From assembly GCF_010365285.1 (NCBI RefSeq), contig NZ_CP048286.1, positions 2,556,501 through 2,620,500 on the forward strand: a stretch of 64,000 nt of DNA, written 5' to 3'. Every line of letters starts with the position of its first letter. Within the stretch, counting starts at the first letter, position 1. Made by a program: the position numbers and the translations under genes. Shown in pieces: positions 16,042 through 24,777 of the stretch. Source of the DNA: Paenibacillus rhizovicinus. Lineage in GTDB: Bacteria > Bacillota > Bacilli > Paenibacillales > Paenibacillaceae. A model generated the notes under the pieces. The model made no database searches and was not told the origin of the DNA. It was given only the letters and a program-made list of their open reading frames with translations.

Positions 16042-18294
16042 ATGAATCGAATGGTATCCATGCTCGTAACTCCCTATGCCCGCATCAAGTCGCCGCCGCT
16101 GTTCTTCTGGCTGCTGCTCAGCTACATGACCATCGTGGCTCTGCTGAGTTCATTCATTCTGTACTCGGTCTTCTTCTATCGCGGCCACGTCAAAGACGAA
16201 GTCATCACCTACAACAACCTCAACTTGACCAACACCAGCGACAATTACGAGGCCAAACTCAATCTGATCAAGAACTCCGTCCTCTCCTTTTCCATGAACG
16301 ACCGCCTCGCCGCGCTCGACAAGCCGACGTTCGATTATACGGCCGGCGGCAAGCTCATCGACGAACTGCAGGTTTTCCTCGCCAATCAATCGCTGTACCT
16401 CGACAATATGATCATCTATTTCAAGAAGAGCGACGTCGCCATCGAGAAGTCCCGCGGCGCCGACGCCGACGTCATGTTCCAGCGCTATTACAACAGCTCC
16501 GACTATTCCTACGATTATTGGAAAACGCAGTTCGACCGCCCGTACGTAAGCCGCATCCTGCCGGCGTCCGCTTTCTCGGAATACGACTATTCGAACAGGC
16601 AGCTCAGCTCCAGCAAGCTGCTGCCGATCGTCATTAAGAACAAGACCAATCCGTCCATTCTCATCATCGCCTTTGCCGATGCGCAGCGGATGTACAACGA
16701 TTTTCACCAATCGATCACCGACGATTTCTACATTCTGGATAACGCGCACCGGTCTTATTTCGCCAGTGCCGGAGGCGGTCTGGAGGACATCCCCGCCTTC
16801 GACGGACAGTCTCGTTTCGTGAAAGAAGGCAGCAATTATTACTTCTATAAGAAAGGCCCGTCGAGCGGACTTACCTACGTCAACGTCATTCCGAACGACA
16901 ATATCTCGCAGATGCAATGGAACATCAACTTCGTCATGCTGCTCGCGCTTGCCGTGGTTCTCAGCCTCTTGGCCTCCTTCTTGTTCAGCCTGCGGCTTCG
17001 TCTCCCGGTAAAACAGCTCGTGAAAGCGATCCAGCTGCTGACAACCGGTTCCCCTTGGCGGAAGCACAGTGCAATCAAGGAATTTGCGATCATACAGGAG
17101 AAGGTACGCCATCTGCTCGATTCCAATATGGACATCAGCCACCATTTGGAGGAGAAGAACTCCCTGCTGCGCCACTATGCGTACATCAACCAGCTGAAGA
17201 ACATCCGAACCAATGCCGGTCATCTCAAAGATCTGATCAAGAGCAACCAGCCGTACAGGGTCGTGCTGTTCAAGCTGACGTTCAGGCCGATGCTGCTGGA
17301 AGAAATCGGCGACGAGGAACGCGCGGCTTTGTTTATCCGGGACTATATCAACAATATTTTGACCGAGCAGTACCCGGAATCGCTGACGCTCCAGTTGGAA
17401 TGCGATCAGCTGCTCTCCGTCATCTATTCCGACGAAGCCGCGTCCAGTCTGGACACAACGCTCGAAGGGGTCAAAACCGTGCTGGAGCTCGACCGTTCCT
17501 ATTGCTTCTCGACCATGGCAGTCAGCAGCCGTTACGAGCATCCCGACGACTTCAAGCATTCGTTCGAACAGGCAAAGTCGATGCTGCAGCTCCGTAAGTT
17601 CAACGGCACGAACCAAGTGCTGCGGGAGATTTCCGATGCGAAGCTGACGAATTATTATTTGATGCCCGCCCAGGAGGAAGAGCTTAACGCCTGCCTGACC
17701 AACGGCAACGAGCCGCAAGTGATGCAGTTCGTGAAACGCGAGCTTGCGGCGCTGCGCAAGAAGGATGCGACCGAGCATGAGGCAAGTAGCTTCGCGGACT
17801 ATCTCGTTGACCGGACCAAGCGGGCTTTTATCGTCAATCAGCTTGACGGCGAGCTGCTTCGGACGATGCAGGCGCAGCTCCAACACTGTCATGCCTTTGA
17901 GGAATTGGAGCAATTGTTCGCGGAATGGCTGCCGCGGCTGATGGATCTGATCCGAAGCAAGAAGGAGAAGAAGGATCACATTACGAGCTTCGTCTTCGAC
18001 TACTTGGAGCAGCACTATGCCCATGACATTACGCTGGACATGATGGCCGACAAGCTGAACATTACGCGCAGCTATCTCTCGACGTACTTCAAGGAAAAGA
18101 CGGGCACGTACTTCGTCGATTACGTTAATTTAATCCGGGTAGGCCGGGCGAAGGAGCTGCTCTCCCGCTCGGACGTCAAGATTCAAGACGCCGCCGCCCG
18201 GGTCGGCTACCAGAACATTAATTCGTTCAACCGGATGTTCAAGAAATTCACCGGCGTGACGCCAAGTGAGTTTCGTAAGGTCGAGCGGGCGTAG
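16042..18294 (+). CDS. Membrane-bound AraC family transcriptional regulator
   Basis: A 750-residue one-component sensor-regulator. Membrane segments are seen at about residues 19-43 and 294-318, with an extracellular region between them that would have a Cache-type sensor fold. The intracellular part ends in two helix-turn-helix units of AraC type (about 652-748; ITLDMMADKLNITRSYLSTYFKEK and DAAARVGYQNINSFNRMFKK). The ATG at 16042 has AAAGGG eight bases upstream; an earlier in-frame start would add a charged segment before the first membrane helix. It is divergent from the acetyltransferase/NagB/NagA operon, which is its most likely target, and would sense a sugar outside the cell. Confidence 0.93.
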   Translation: MNRMVSMLVTPYARIKSPPLFFWLLLSYMTIVALLSSFILYSVFFYRGHVKDEVITYNNLNLTNTSDNYEAKLNLIKNSVLSFSMNDRLAALDKPTFDYTAGGKLIDELQVFLANQSLYLDNMIIYFKKSDVAIEKSRGADADVMFQRYYNSSDYSYDYWKTQFDRPYVSRILPASAFSEYDYSNRQLSSSKLLPIVIKNKTNPSILIIAFADAQRMYNDFHQSITDDFYILDNAHRSYFASAGGGLEDIPAFDGQSRFVKEGSNYYFYKKGPSSGLTYVNVIPNDNISQMQWNINFVMLLALAVVLSLLASFLFSLRLRLPVKQLVKAIQLLTTGSPWRKHSAIKEFAIIQEKVRHLLDSNMDISHHLEEKNSLLRHYAYINQLKNIRTNAGHLKDLIKSNQPYRVVLFKLTFRPMLLEEIGDEERAALFIRDYINNILTEQYPESLTLQLECDQLLSVIYSDEAASSLDTTLEGVKTVLELDRSYCFSTMAVSSRYEHPDDFKHSFEQAKSMLQLRKFNGTNQVLREISDAKLTNYYLMPAQEEELNACLTNGNEPQVMQFVKRELAALRKKDATEHEASSFADYLVDRTKRAFIVNQLDGELLRTMQAQLQHCHAFEELEQLFAEWLPRLMDLIRSKKEKKDHITSFVFDYLEQHYAHDITLDMMADKLNITRSYLSTYFKEKTGTYFVDYVNLIRVGRAKELLSRSDVKIQDAAARVGYQNINSFNRMFKKFTGVTPSEFRKVERA

Positions 18295-18300
18295 GGATTT

Positions 18301-18640
18301 TGGGGGATGCGGGCTGTGGGCCGCGGGGGGCCGGGCTGCGGGCTGCGGGATACAGGGGCAGGGCCGTGGCTGCGGGGACCGGGCCTCAGGCTGCGGGGGC
18401 CGGGCTGCGGGCTACGGGCCTCGGGATACGGGGGCCAGGCCGTGGCTGCGGGCCTCCGAGCCTCGAGCTTCAGGCCGTGGGCTGCGAGCTGCGGGGGCCG
18501 GGCTCCGGGGCTACTGGCTACGGGCCTCCAGCTTCGGGTCTCGGACTCCGAGCTTTGGGCCTCGGGCTGCGGACTCCAGGCTGCGGGCCTCGGGCTCTGG
18601 GCTGCAAGCCCTCAGGTCTCAGGGTCCGGCCTCCTCATTC
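18301..18640. repeat. G-rich degenerate repeat
   Basis: Short units such as GGGCTGCGGGC, GGGCCTCGGG and GGGGGCCGGG recur without one fixed period. All three plus-strand frames stay open for over 100 codons because TA-containing stops are rare. The strand bias (G on plus) is strong. Confidence 0.75.
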
Positions 18641-18654
18641 CGAGTCTGTATTTA

Positions 18655-18847
18655 TAACGAATCGTACGCGCCTTATATGGTCGATATGACCGACTAAAAC
18701 GGAATAACGAATCTGACGCGCTCTATTTCGATTCACATCGCTGAAAACAGCCCATAATCAGGGTCATGAGGTCAATTAGCGTCGCTAGGATTCGTTACGT
18801 TCAAAAAAGCAGGCAAAAGGGGCGAATAGCGCCATCTGGATTCGTTA
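18655..18847. repeat. Nested palindromic element (TAACGAATC family), copy 1
   Basis: TAACGAATC occurs at 18655 and 18705, and its exact complement GATTCGTTA at 18789 and 18839. The two spacings within each pair are both 50 bp, so the element is symmetric. Similar architecture is found at 60556-60747 and 60998-61189. Confidence 0.8.
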
Positions 18848-18875
18848 GAGTTGGGTTCCGGCGCATCTCCGCCCA

Positions 18876-19700
18876 ACCGCTTCCCAACACGCCGACTTCC
18901 GACACACCCCCGCCTAACCGCTTCCCACGCATCGACCTCCGACTGCACCCGTCTAACCGCTTCCCACTCACCGTCTTCCGACTCGCCTCCGTCCCACCTC
19001 TTCCGCTAGGCCGAACTCCAACTTTCTCCCGTCTAACCACTTCCCGACACGCCGTCTTCCGACACACCCCCGCCTAACCGCTTCCCGACATACCAATTTC
19101 CGACGCGCTCACGTCCCACCACTTCCACCACGCCGATTTCCGACACGCCTCCCCCAACCGCTTCCCGACACAACAACTTCCGACTCGCACCTGCCTAACC
19201 ACTTCCCGCTACGCCGACTTCCGACTCACACCTGTCTAACCATTTCCCGACATGCCAACTGCCGACACACCTCCGTCTAACCGCCTTCACTGCGCCGACT
19301 TCCCGACGCGCCTCCGCCCGACCGCTTCCTGCCATACCGACTTCCGACTCGCACCTCTCTAACCGTTCCCGCGTCGCCCTCTTCCGACGCGCCTCCGCCC
19401 AACCGATTCCAGCGCACCGTCTTCCGACACGCACCCACCTAGCCACTTCCCGCTACGCCGACTTCCGACTCACCTCCGCCTAACCATTTCCCGACATGCC
19501 AACTGCCGACACGCCCCCGTCTAACCGCCTCCACTGCGCCGACTTCCCGACACGCCGACTTCCGACTCGCACCTCTCTAACCGTTCCCGCGTCGCCCTCT
19601 TCCGACTCACCCTCGCCTAACCGCTTCCCACCACACAGACCTCCGACTCACTCCCGTCTAACCACTTCCCGCTACGCCGACTTCCAACACCCACCTGTCC
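18876..19700. repeat. 41-bp tandem array, about 20 copies
   Basis: The unit is CTAACC(A/G)CTTCCCG followed by CGCCGACTTCCGAC and a CACC-rich end. Copies are diverged. The blocks beginning near 19199 and 19443 are much more alike than neighbouring units, so a higher-order unit of about 244 bp was duplicated. Confidence 0.8.
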
Positions 19701-19729
19701 CCCATAACCCCCCGGGACCTCGGTTCGCC

Positions 19730-20695
19730 TCAATCGAACAAGTCGGTGCTCAAATACTTGAGCCCCGAATCATTAATAGTGAGCGCGATCCGGGCACCGC
19801 GTTCCCGCTCGCGCAGCAGCCTCATTGCCGCGGCGATGTTCGCGCCCGATGAGAAGCCGGCGAAAATGCCTTCCTTGCGGGCCAGCTCCCTTGCTGCCGC
19901 AATCGCTTCCTCATCCGATACGGTCAGATAATCGGTGACGTCTTCCCTGTCCAGCAGCGGCAGCTTCATGCTGTACCCGCCGCCCTGGATGCGGTGATTC
20001 GGATTCGTAACCGGCTGCCCCGCGAGATACGGAGCCGACTCGGGCTCAACGACATAGCAGCGGATGGCGGGATTGCAGCGTTTCAACGCCTTGGCGCAGC
20101 CTGCGAACGTGCCGCCGCTTCCGGCGAAATCGACGAAGACGTCGATCTCGCCTTTTGTTTGCGCCCATATCTCCATCGCCGTGTGATGCTCATGCGCGTG
20201 CGTATTGCCAAGCCGCTCGAACTGATCGGCGCGGAAGGCTCCTTGCTCGCGGACGAGCCGCTGCGCTTCCGCTTCCACGAGCGCGAGACTCTCGCCCGAC
20301 ACCTGGCCGGGAACCGGGCCCGGCGCCTGATCCACGAGCACGACCTCGGCGCCGAGCGCCCTCATCATGCGGGCCCGTTCATACGAATTCCCTTTGGACA
20401 TGACGGCAATGAACGGATAGCCTTTCACCGCGCAGACGATGGCCAGACCGGTGCCCGTATTGCCGCTCGTAAGCTCGACCACCGGCTGGCCCGGCTGCAG
20501 GCTCCCGTCCTGTTCCGCTTCCTCGATGATTTGCAAGGCGATGCGGTCCTTCTTGCTGAAGCCTGGATTCAGGTACTCCAGCTTGGCATAGATCGCACCG
20601 TCCAAACCGGCTGTAATTCGCGATAGATGGACCATCGGCGTATGGCCGATCGCTTGATGGACGCCGCTTAGCAGCTGCTGCCGTTGATCGCTCAT
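19730..20695 (-). CDS. PLP-dependent enzyme of the cysteine synthase family
   Basis: A 321-residue fold-type II PLP enzyme. It has IGHTPMVHLSRI near the N terminus, the Schiff-base Lys in NPGFSKKDRIA, the substrate loop ELTSGNTGTGLA and the PLP phosphate loop DFAGSGGTFAG. The ATG at 20695 is chosen; GGAGG lies 11 bases upstream and overlaps the end of the hydrolase gene, four bases before. Residues match the O-acetylserine sulfhydrylase family, but the context (after a carbohydrate esterase-like protein, no cysE nearby) is unusual. A role in Cys synthesis or in another beta-replacement reaction are both possible. Confidence 0.85.
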   Translation of the reverse strand: MSDQRQQLLSGVHQAIGHTPMVHLSRITAGLDGAIYAKLEYLNPGFSKKDRIALQIIEEAEQDGSLQPGQPVVELTSGNTGTGLAIVCAVKGYPFIAVMSKGNSYERARMMRALGAEVVLVDQAPGPVPGQVSGESLALVEAEAQRLVREQGAFRADQFERLGNTHAHEHHTAMEIWAQTKGEIDVFVDFAGSGGTFAGCAKALKRCNPAIRCYVVEPESAPYLAGQPVTNPNHRIQGGGYSMKLPLLDREDVTDYLTVSDEEAIAAARELARKEGIFAGFSSGANIAAAMRLLRERERGARIALTINDSGLKYLSTDLFD

Positions 20696-20699
20696 TCGT

Positions 20700-22829
20700 T
20701 TACGAACCTCCATGCCGCGGAATCGCAGGCCGTTTCATCGGGTCCAGCCAGTTCTTGACGATGACCTTCCCCGACTCTACCGCCTCCTGCAGCTCGTGAA
20801 TATCGAAGGCCAGCAGCAGCCCGGGAACGATAATGCCCGCCTCGTACCGATGCTCCTCCGCCTCCGCAAAAGCACGGAAGCTTGCGAGCAGGCCCTCCGC
20901 ATGCAAGCCATGAACCCTGCTCAGCACGGCTGCATACAACGCGGTCAAGGCATGTTCTTCCTGCCCGTAAAGCGTCACTTCCGCCCGCTCCCAGCCTGGC
21001 GTTCGCTGTAGGCTGCCGATGGCGGCCAGCGCATCCGCCACCCGCATTCCCTGCAGCGACCGGCCCAGCATCCGGACATTATAGCCGCTGGCCATCTCCG
21101 GATCGAACAGGCCGAAGGTGCAGTCCGGCGTAAGCGCCGACGGACCGGTTCCGCGCGGATGAACGACCGCCACGGCATCATAGCCGTCCTCCCGGAATTG
21201 TTGAAGCGCCGCGTCTTCCATGCCGCCGATGGCAAGACAAATGCGCTGCAGTTCCTTGCTGTCCGTGAACCGGCGAAGCGTCCCCGTAATGATCATGCCT
21301 TCTTCGCTCTCATAAGCGATGCCGCCATTGCCATCAGGCTCCAGCGGTGCGGCCTGTGCCTGCTGCTGCGGATGCTTCCCCAATCTCCCGATCTGCGCCT
21401 GCTGCAGCGGCGCGCCCTTAAGCTTCCCGCTTCCTGCCTGAATGTCCCCGCCATGCGCCCGATCTCCCTGCGACTCCTCCTCCGGCTGAAGCTGCAGCAA
21501 CGACCGCAGTCGTTCCCGGACATCCTCCTGCTTCGGCTTATCGGGGAGCGCCTCCAGCCGCTCCCGGATAAGCTCCAGGAGCGATCCGCCCGGAGTGTTG
21601 CCCGCGGTGCCCAATGCCGAAGCTCCGTCGCCCGCCGGACCGCACAGCAATTCCGCTTCCGAAGGCAAACGCTCGTAATCGATGTCTTTCTCCGGCACGA
21701 ACGCGACTTGAAAAGCGCGACAGAAGAAGCGAAGCACCTCTTCCCGCATATCCTGCCAGAAGCCGTGTCCCTTCATCACCGTATGGAGCTCCACCTGTTC
21801 CTCCGCATCAAGAAGCCGGTACAGCTTCTTCGCCTCGATGAACGCATCGCGCACGCCGTCGATCGGGAAGAAGTCGAACATCGCGCTGCCGATGTGATAG
21901 GGCCTCGGCGCTGCCGCCGTCACGAGATCGCCGTGATCGAGGCCGCGCTGCATGAAACCGGGCAGGCACTGCTCCGCGTCCTGCGCCATGATGCGGTAAA
22001 GCATGGAACGCAGCTCCGTGATATAACAGCATGGAGCGACTGCCTTCACCCGGTCGTCATATGCCCCCATATACGCCGACATCGTGCCGCCGCCGGAATT
22101 GCCGGTCACGCCGACGCGCTCGGCGTCCACCTCCGGCCGTGCCAGCAGATACGTCAGCGCGGCGATATTGTCGCGCATCATGTAGGCGCCGAGATGCTCG
22201 CCGAGCAAGCTCAGCTTCTGATCCAGGAAACAGTGCGCTTCGACCGGATCCAGCCATTCCCCGGAACCGGAACCAGTGCCGGTTTCGGCGCTTCCTCCCG
22301 CTTGAGGCAGCCGCCGCTCGCCCTGTCCGATCGGATCGAACGTAAGCACGCAGAAGCCGTTCAAGACCGCTTCGACGCAGAACGAAACGTACGCATCGTA
22401 CGCTTTTCCCTCGTTGGAATGGCCGCACAGCAGCAGCAGCCCGGGCAGCGGGCCGGCACTTATCTTCGGGTAATAGAAGTTCCCCGACGCGAACAGCCCG
22501 GGAGTCGTTTCGATACGCACCTTATCGATGAGATAGCGGCCTTGGTCCAGCGTTCCCGTCACATGCGCGCTGCCTCCGGCGTCTTCCGGCAGCGGGCCGA
22601 TGGACGCGCGAACCGCTTCCCGTACCTGCTGCTGGTACGCCAGCGCCTCCGTTTTGCCATTCACCTGCCGAAGCGCGGTCTTCCGCTTGACCAAATAATC
22701 GGCGTTCAGCCGATCGAGATAGCCGCGGAACGGCTGCCGATGGTACCGTTCAAGATCGGGATAGTCGTCGATATAAGACAGCTCCCGCCTCCGAATCGCC
22801 TGCTCTTCCTGCATGGAGATTGTACGCAT
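20700..22829 (-). CDS. Two-domain alpha/beta hydrolase, probable carbohydrate esterase
   Basis: A 709-residue cytoplasmic protein. The first alpha/beta hydrolase domain (about 100-400) has the oxyanion region LLLLCGHSNEG, FDPIGQGER and the nucleophile Ser245 in GVTGNSGGGTM. A second domain (about 480-700) keeps the strand order of the fold (VAVVHPRGTG, RSLQGMRVADALAAIG) but has YGQEEHA where the nucleophile elbow should be, so it is not catalytic by the same route. The linker is rich in Gln and Gly. The ATG at 22829 follows AAAGGAG by seven bases; upstream codons are low-complexity. Such proteins remove acyl groups from sugars; the next gene upstream is the sugar-binding lipoprotein. Confidence 0.85.
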   Translation of the reverse strand: MRTISMQEEQAIRRRELSYIDDYPDLERYHRQPFRGYLDRLNADYLVKRKTALRQVNGKTEALAYQQQVREAVRASIGPLPEDAGGSAHVTGTLDQGRYLIDKVRIETTPGLFASGNFYYPKISAGPLPGLLLLCGHSNEGKAYDAYVSFCVEAVLNGFCVLTFDPIGQGERRLPQAGGSAETGTGSGSGEWLDPVEAHCFLDQKLSLLGEHLGAYMMRDNIAALTYLLARPEVDAERVGVTGNSGGGTMSAYMGAYDDRVKAVAPCCYITELRSMLYRIMAQDAEQCLPGFMQRGLDHGDLVTAAAPRPYHIGSAMFDFFPIDGVRDAFIEAKKLYRLLDAEEQVELHTVMKGHGFWQDMREEVLRFFCRAFQVAFVPEKDIDYERLPSEAELLCGPAGDGASALGTAGNTPGGSLLELIRERLEALPDKPKQEDVRERLRSLLQLQPEEESQGDRAHGGDIQAGSGKLKGAPLQQAQIGRLGKHPQQQAQAAPLEPDGNGGIAYESEEGMIITGTLRRFTDSKELQRICLAIGGMEDAALQQFREDGYDAVAVVHPRGTGPSALTPDCTFGLFDPEMASGYNVRMLGRSLQGMRVADALAAIGSLQRTPGWERAEVTLYGQEEHALTALYAAVLSRVHGLHAEGLLASFRAFAEAEEHRYEAGIIVPGLLLAFDIHELQEAVESGKVIVKNWLDPMKRPAIPRHGGS

Positions 22830-22952
22830 AGCCGAACTCCTTTCGTCTCTCTTTCCGCTTTGCTTTGCCTCGTCCCGCAACACTTTCCGCTCTGCCATGC
22901 CTTGCCTCGTCTTGCCTTGCCTTGCCATACCCTGCCCTGTCACGTCAGCCAT

Positions 22953-22986
22953 AAAACAAAGAGGAAGAGAGTTCCCTCTCCCCCTC
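22953..22986 (-). terminator. Terminator after the binding-protein gene
   Basis: On the minus strand an 11-bp stem (GAGGGGGAGAG, loop GGAA, CTCTCTTCCTC, with two G-T pairs) is followed by TTTGTTTT. It separates the importer genes from the hydrolase gene and could allow different transcript levels. Confidence 0.65.
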
Positions 22987-23021
22987 CAGACTCCTCTAGT
23001 CATCGCTCCCGCCAAGATTGC

Positions 23022-24710
23022 TTACTTCCATTCCCCGACAATGCCGCTCTCGTCCAACTGCTGGTTGACCTGATCGATGATCGCCTGGCCGCCTTTGCTG
23101 AGATATTCCTTGACCATCTTATCCCAATCCGAAATCGGCTCCTGGCCGACGATCATCCGCGTCTGGTGATCGGCGATCGTCTGATCCAGCTCGGAACCGT
23201 TCGCGAACAGCAGGTCGGAGTGGATCCGATTGACCGGATCCAGATACGTTTTCGTCGACTTCAGCAGATCGACCGCCGATTGCACGAATCCTTTCGTGAA
23301 CGGATCCTGCAGCACCATTGCCGGCTGCGTATCCTCGTCCGTCGGCGCCCAGTACCGCAAGCCTAAATACATCGTCGGCATCTCGCTGGCCGCACCGTCG
23401 ATGTTGATGGCCACGCCGTTCTCCATGTTGTAGCCTTTGCCTACGCCGCCGTTCTGCCAGTCAAAATCCGCATTCTGATCATTGCGTTGATCGACCGGAA
23501 TGAACGTCATGAAGTAGTTGATCATTTCGAGGATGCGGTTGATTTTGTCCGGATCGTCCTTCAGCTTCGCGTTCAAGCTGTGCAATTCATAATAGCCCGG
23601 CAAGCCGCTGAAGCCTTGCTGCCCGTCATCCTGCACGAACGGCGGAATGACCGCGAGCTCGGCCGCCGGATTCGCTTCCTTCAGCTGCTTGAAGCGCGTT
23701 TCCGAAATATCGTACGGCTGCTCGTAGAAGATACCGGTTTTGCCGGCGAAGAAGTCTTTGCGGGCGTCGCTCGACTTCGTGACGGCCCAGTCCTTGCTGA
23801 CCGCGCCTGCCTGATACAGATCATGGAGCACCGTGACCTGCTTCTTGAAACCGTCGGAAATATTGCCCGGAATCAGCTGGCCCTTGTCATTCTTGTTATA
23901 CCAGCCGCTGTCCCACTCCGCGCCCATCCAGGAACCGTAGACGATCCCCTTGGCGAGACCTAAGCCGAGCGTATCCTTCTTGCCGTTCTTATCCGGATCG
24001 TCTTTCGTGAAGGCAATGGCTACTTTCTCGAACTCGTCGTAATTCGTCGGCATCGACAGGCCGAGATTGTCGAGCCAGTCTTTGCGGATGATTGGCTTCT
24101 TGCCGTATTTGGCCGGGAAATAATTCGGAATGCCGTAGATCTTCCCGTCGACGGTCACGGCGTCCCAAACGTTCTTCGGTATGCTCTTGAGCGCCTCGTA
24201 TTTATCGATGTAGTCGTTCAGCGGGAGGAACGCGCCCTGCCGCGCCCATTTGACGAAGTTGGCGTCGACGCCTTCCATGCCGATCATATCCGGCAGGTCG
24301 CCGGCCGCCATAACGACCGGCAGCTTGTTGGCATACTCGTCATAAGGCACGAACTGCGACTTGAGGTCGATGTTGAATTTCTCGTCGATCATCTTGGCGC
24401 CGTTCCCGTTCGGGTCCGGAAGAGGACTTGCCCAGGTGCCTTGAATGGCGGAAATGTCGAGTTTCTTGGTAACCGGATCGGCAGCGGCTTGATTATCGGT
24501 TTTATTATTCGTCGCGTTCGCTGGTTGATTGTCCGTCGTTGCCGGAGCATTGCCATTGCCGGAATCGGTCGTTGGCGTCGTATTCGCCGTATTGCTCTCT
24601 TTGTTGTTGTCGTTAGAGCCGCCGCAGCCGGCAATTCCGGTTACGAGGCAGACAGCCGCGATCAGCGTCACGAGTTTCTTCGTACTCGGCGCTTTCATCT
24701 TCGTTTTCAT
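23022..24710 (-). CDS. LplA-type extracellular sugar-binding lipoprotein
   Basis: A 562-residue solute-binding lipoprotein of ABC family 1 that would capture an oligosaccharide outside the cell. The signal peptide ends in the lipobox GIAGC with Cys29, followed by an Asn/Thr/Gly-rich linker (about 30-75). The mature part has the bilobal fold with MIGMEGVDANFVKWA and IYGIPNYFPAKYGKKP, features shared with the second binding protein of this window at 56186. GGGAGGGG precedes the ATG. It is followed upstream in the same transcript by its two permeases. No ATPase gene is present; LplA-type systems usually share a common MsmX-type ATPase encoded elsewhere. Confidence 0.94.
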   Translation of the reverse strand: MKTKMKAPSTKKLVTLIAAVCLVTGIAGCGGSNDNNKESNTANTTPTTDSGNGNAPATTDNQPANATNNKTDNQAAADPVTKKLDISAIQGTWASPLPDPNGNGAKMIDEKFNIDLKSQFVPYDEYANKLPVVMAAGDLPDMIGMEGVDANFVKWARQGAFLPLNDYIDKYEALKSIPKNVWDAVTVDGKIYGIPNYFPAKYGKKPIIRKDWLDNLGLSMPTNYDEFEKVAIAFTKDDPDKNGKKDTLGLGLAKGIVYGSWMGAEWDSGWYNKNDKGQLIPGNISDGFKKQVTVLHDLYQAGAVSKDWAVTKSSDARKDFFAGKTGIFYEQPYDISETRFKQLKEANPAAELAVIPPFVQDDGQQGFSGLPGYYELHSLNAKLKDDPDKINRILEMINYFMTFIPVDQRNDQNADFDWQNGGVGKGYNMENGVAINIDGAASEMPTMYLGLRYWAPTDEDTQPAMVLQDPFTKGFVQSAVDLLKSTKTYLDPVNRIHSDLLFANGSELDQTIADHQTRMIVGQEPISDWDKMVKEYLSKGGQAIIDQVNQQLDESGIVGEWK

Positions 24711-24777
24711 GCTTAACCCCTCCCAAAATATCCATCCTAAGGTTTGCCGAAACTTTATGCGATCGCCTTGCTGCCGC

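Larger units (their letters stand above)
18295..19729. other. 1.4-kb intergenic block of repeats
   Basis: No gene is supported here. In order it holds a G-rich low-complexity stretch (18301-18640), a nested palindromic element (18655-18847) and a 41-bp tandem array (18876-19700). Reading frames through it are translations of repeats. Confidence 0.85.

Noticed and set aside
16150..18024. 624-codon minus-strand frame opposite the AraC regulator
   Set aside because: Shadow frame; the plus-strand product has membrane helices and AraC motifs in the right order.
18266..18697. Frames of 116-143 codons in the G-rich stretch after the AraC gene
   Set aside because: Three plus-strand frames are open at once because of base composition; no start signals.
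21159..23366. 735-codon plus-strand frame over the alpha/beta hydrolase
   Set aside because: Runs across the hydrolase, a terminator and part of the binding-protein gene; no motifs.
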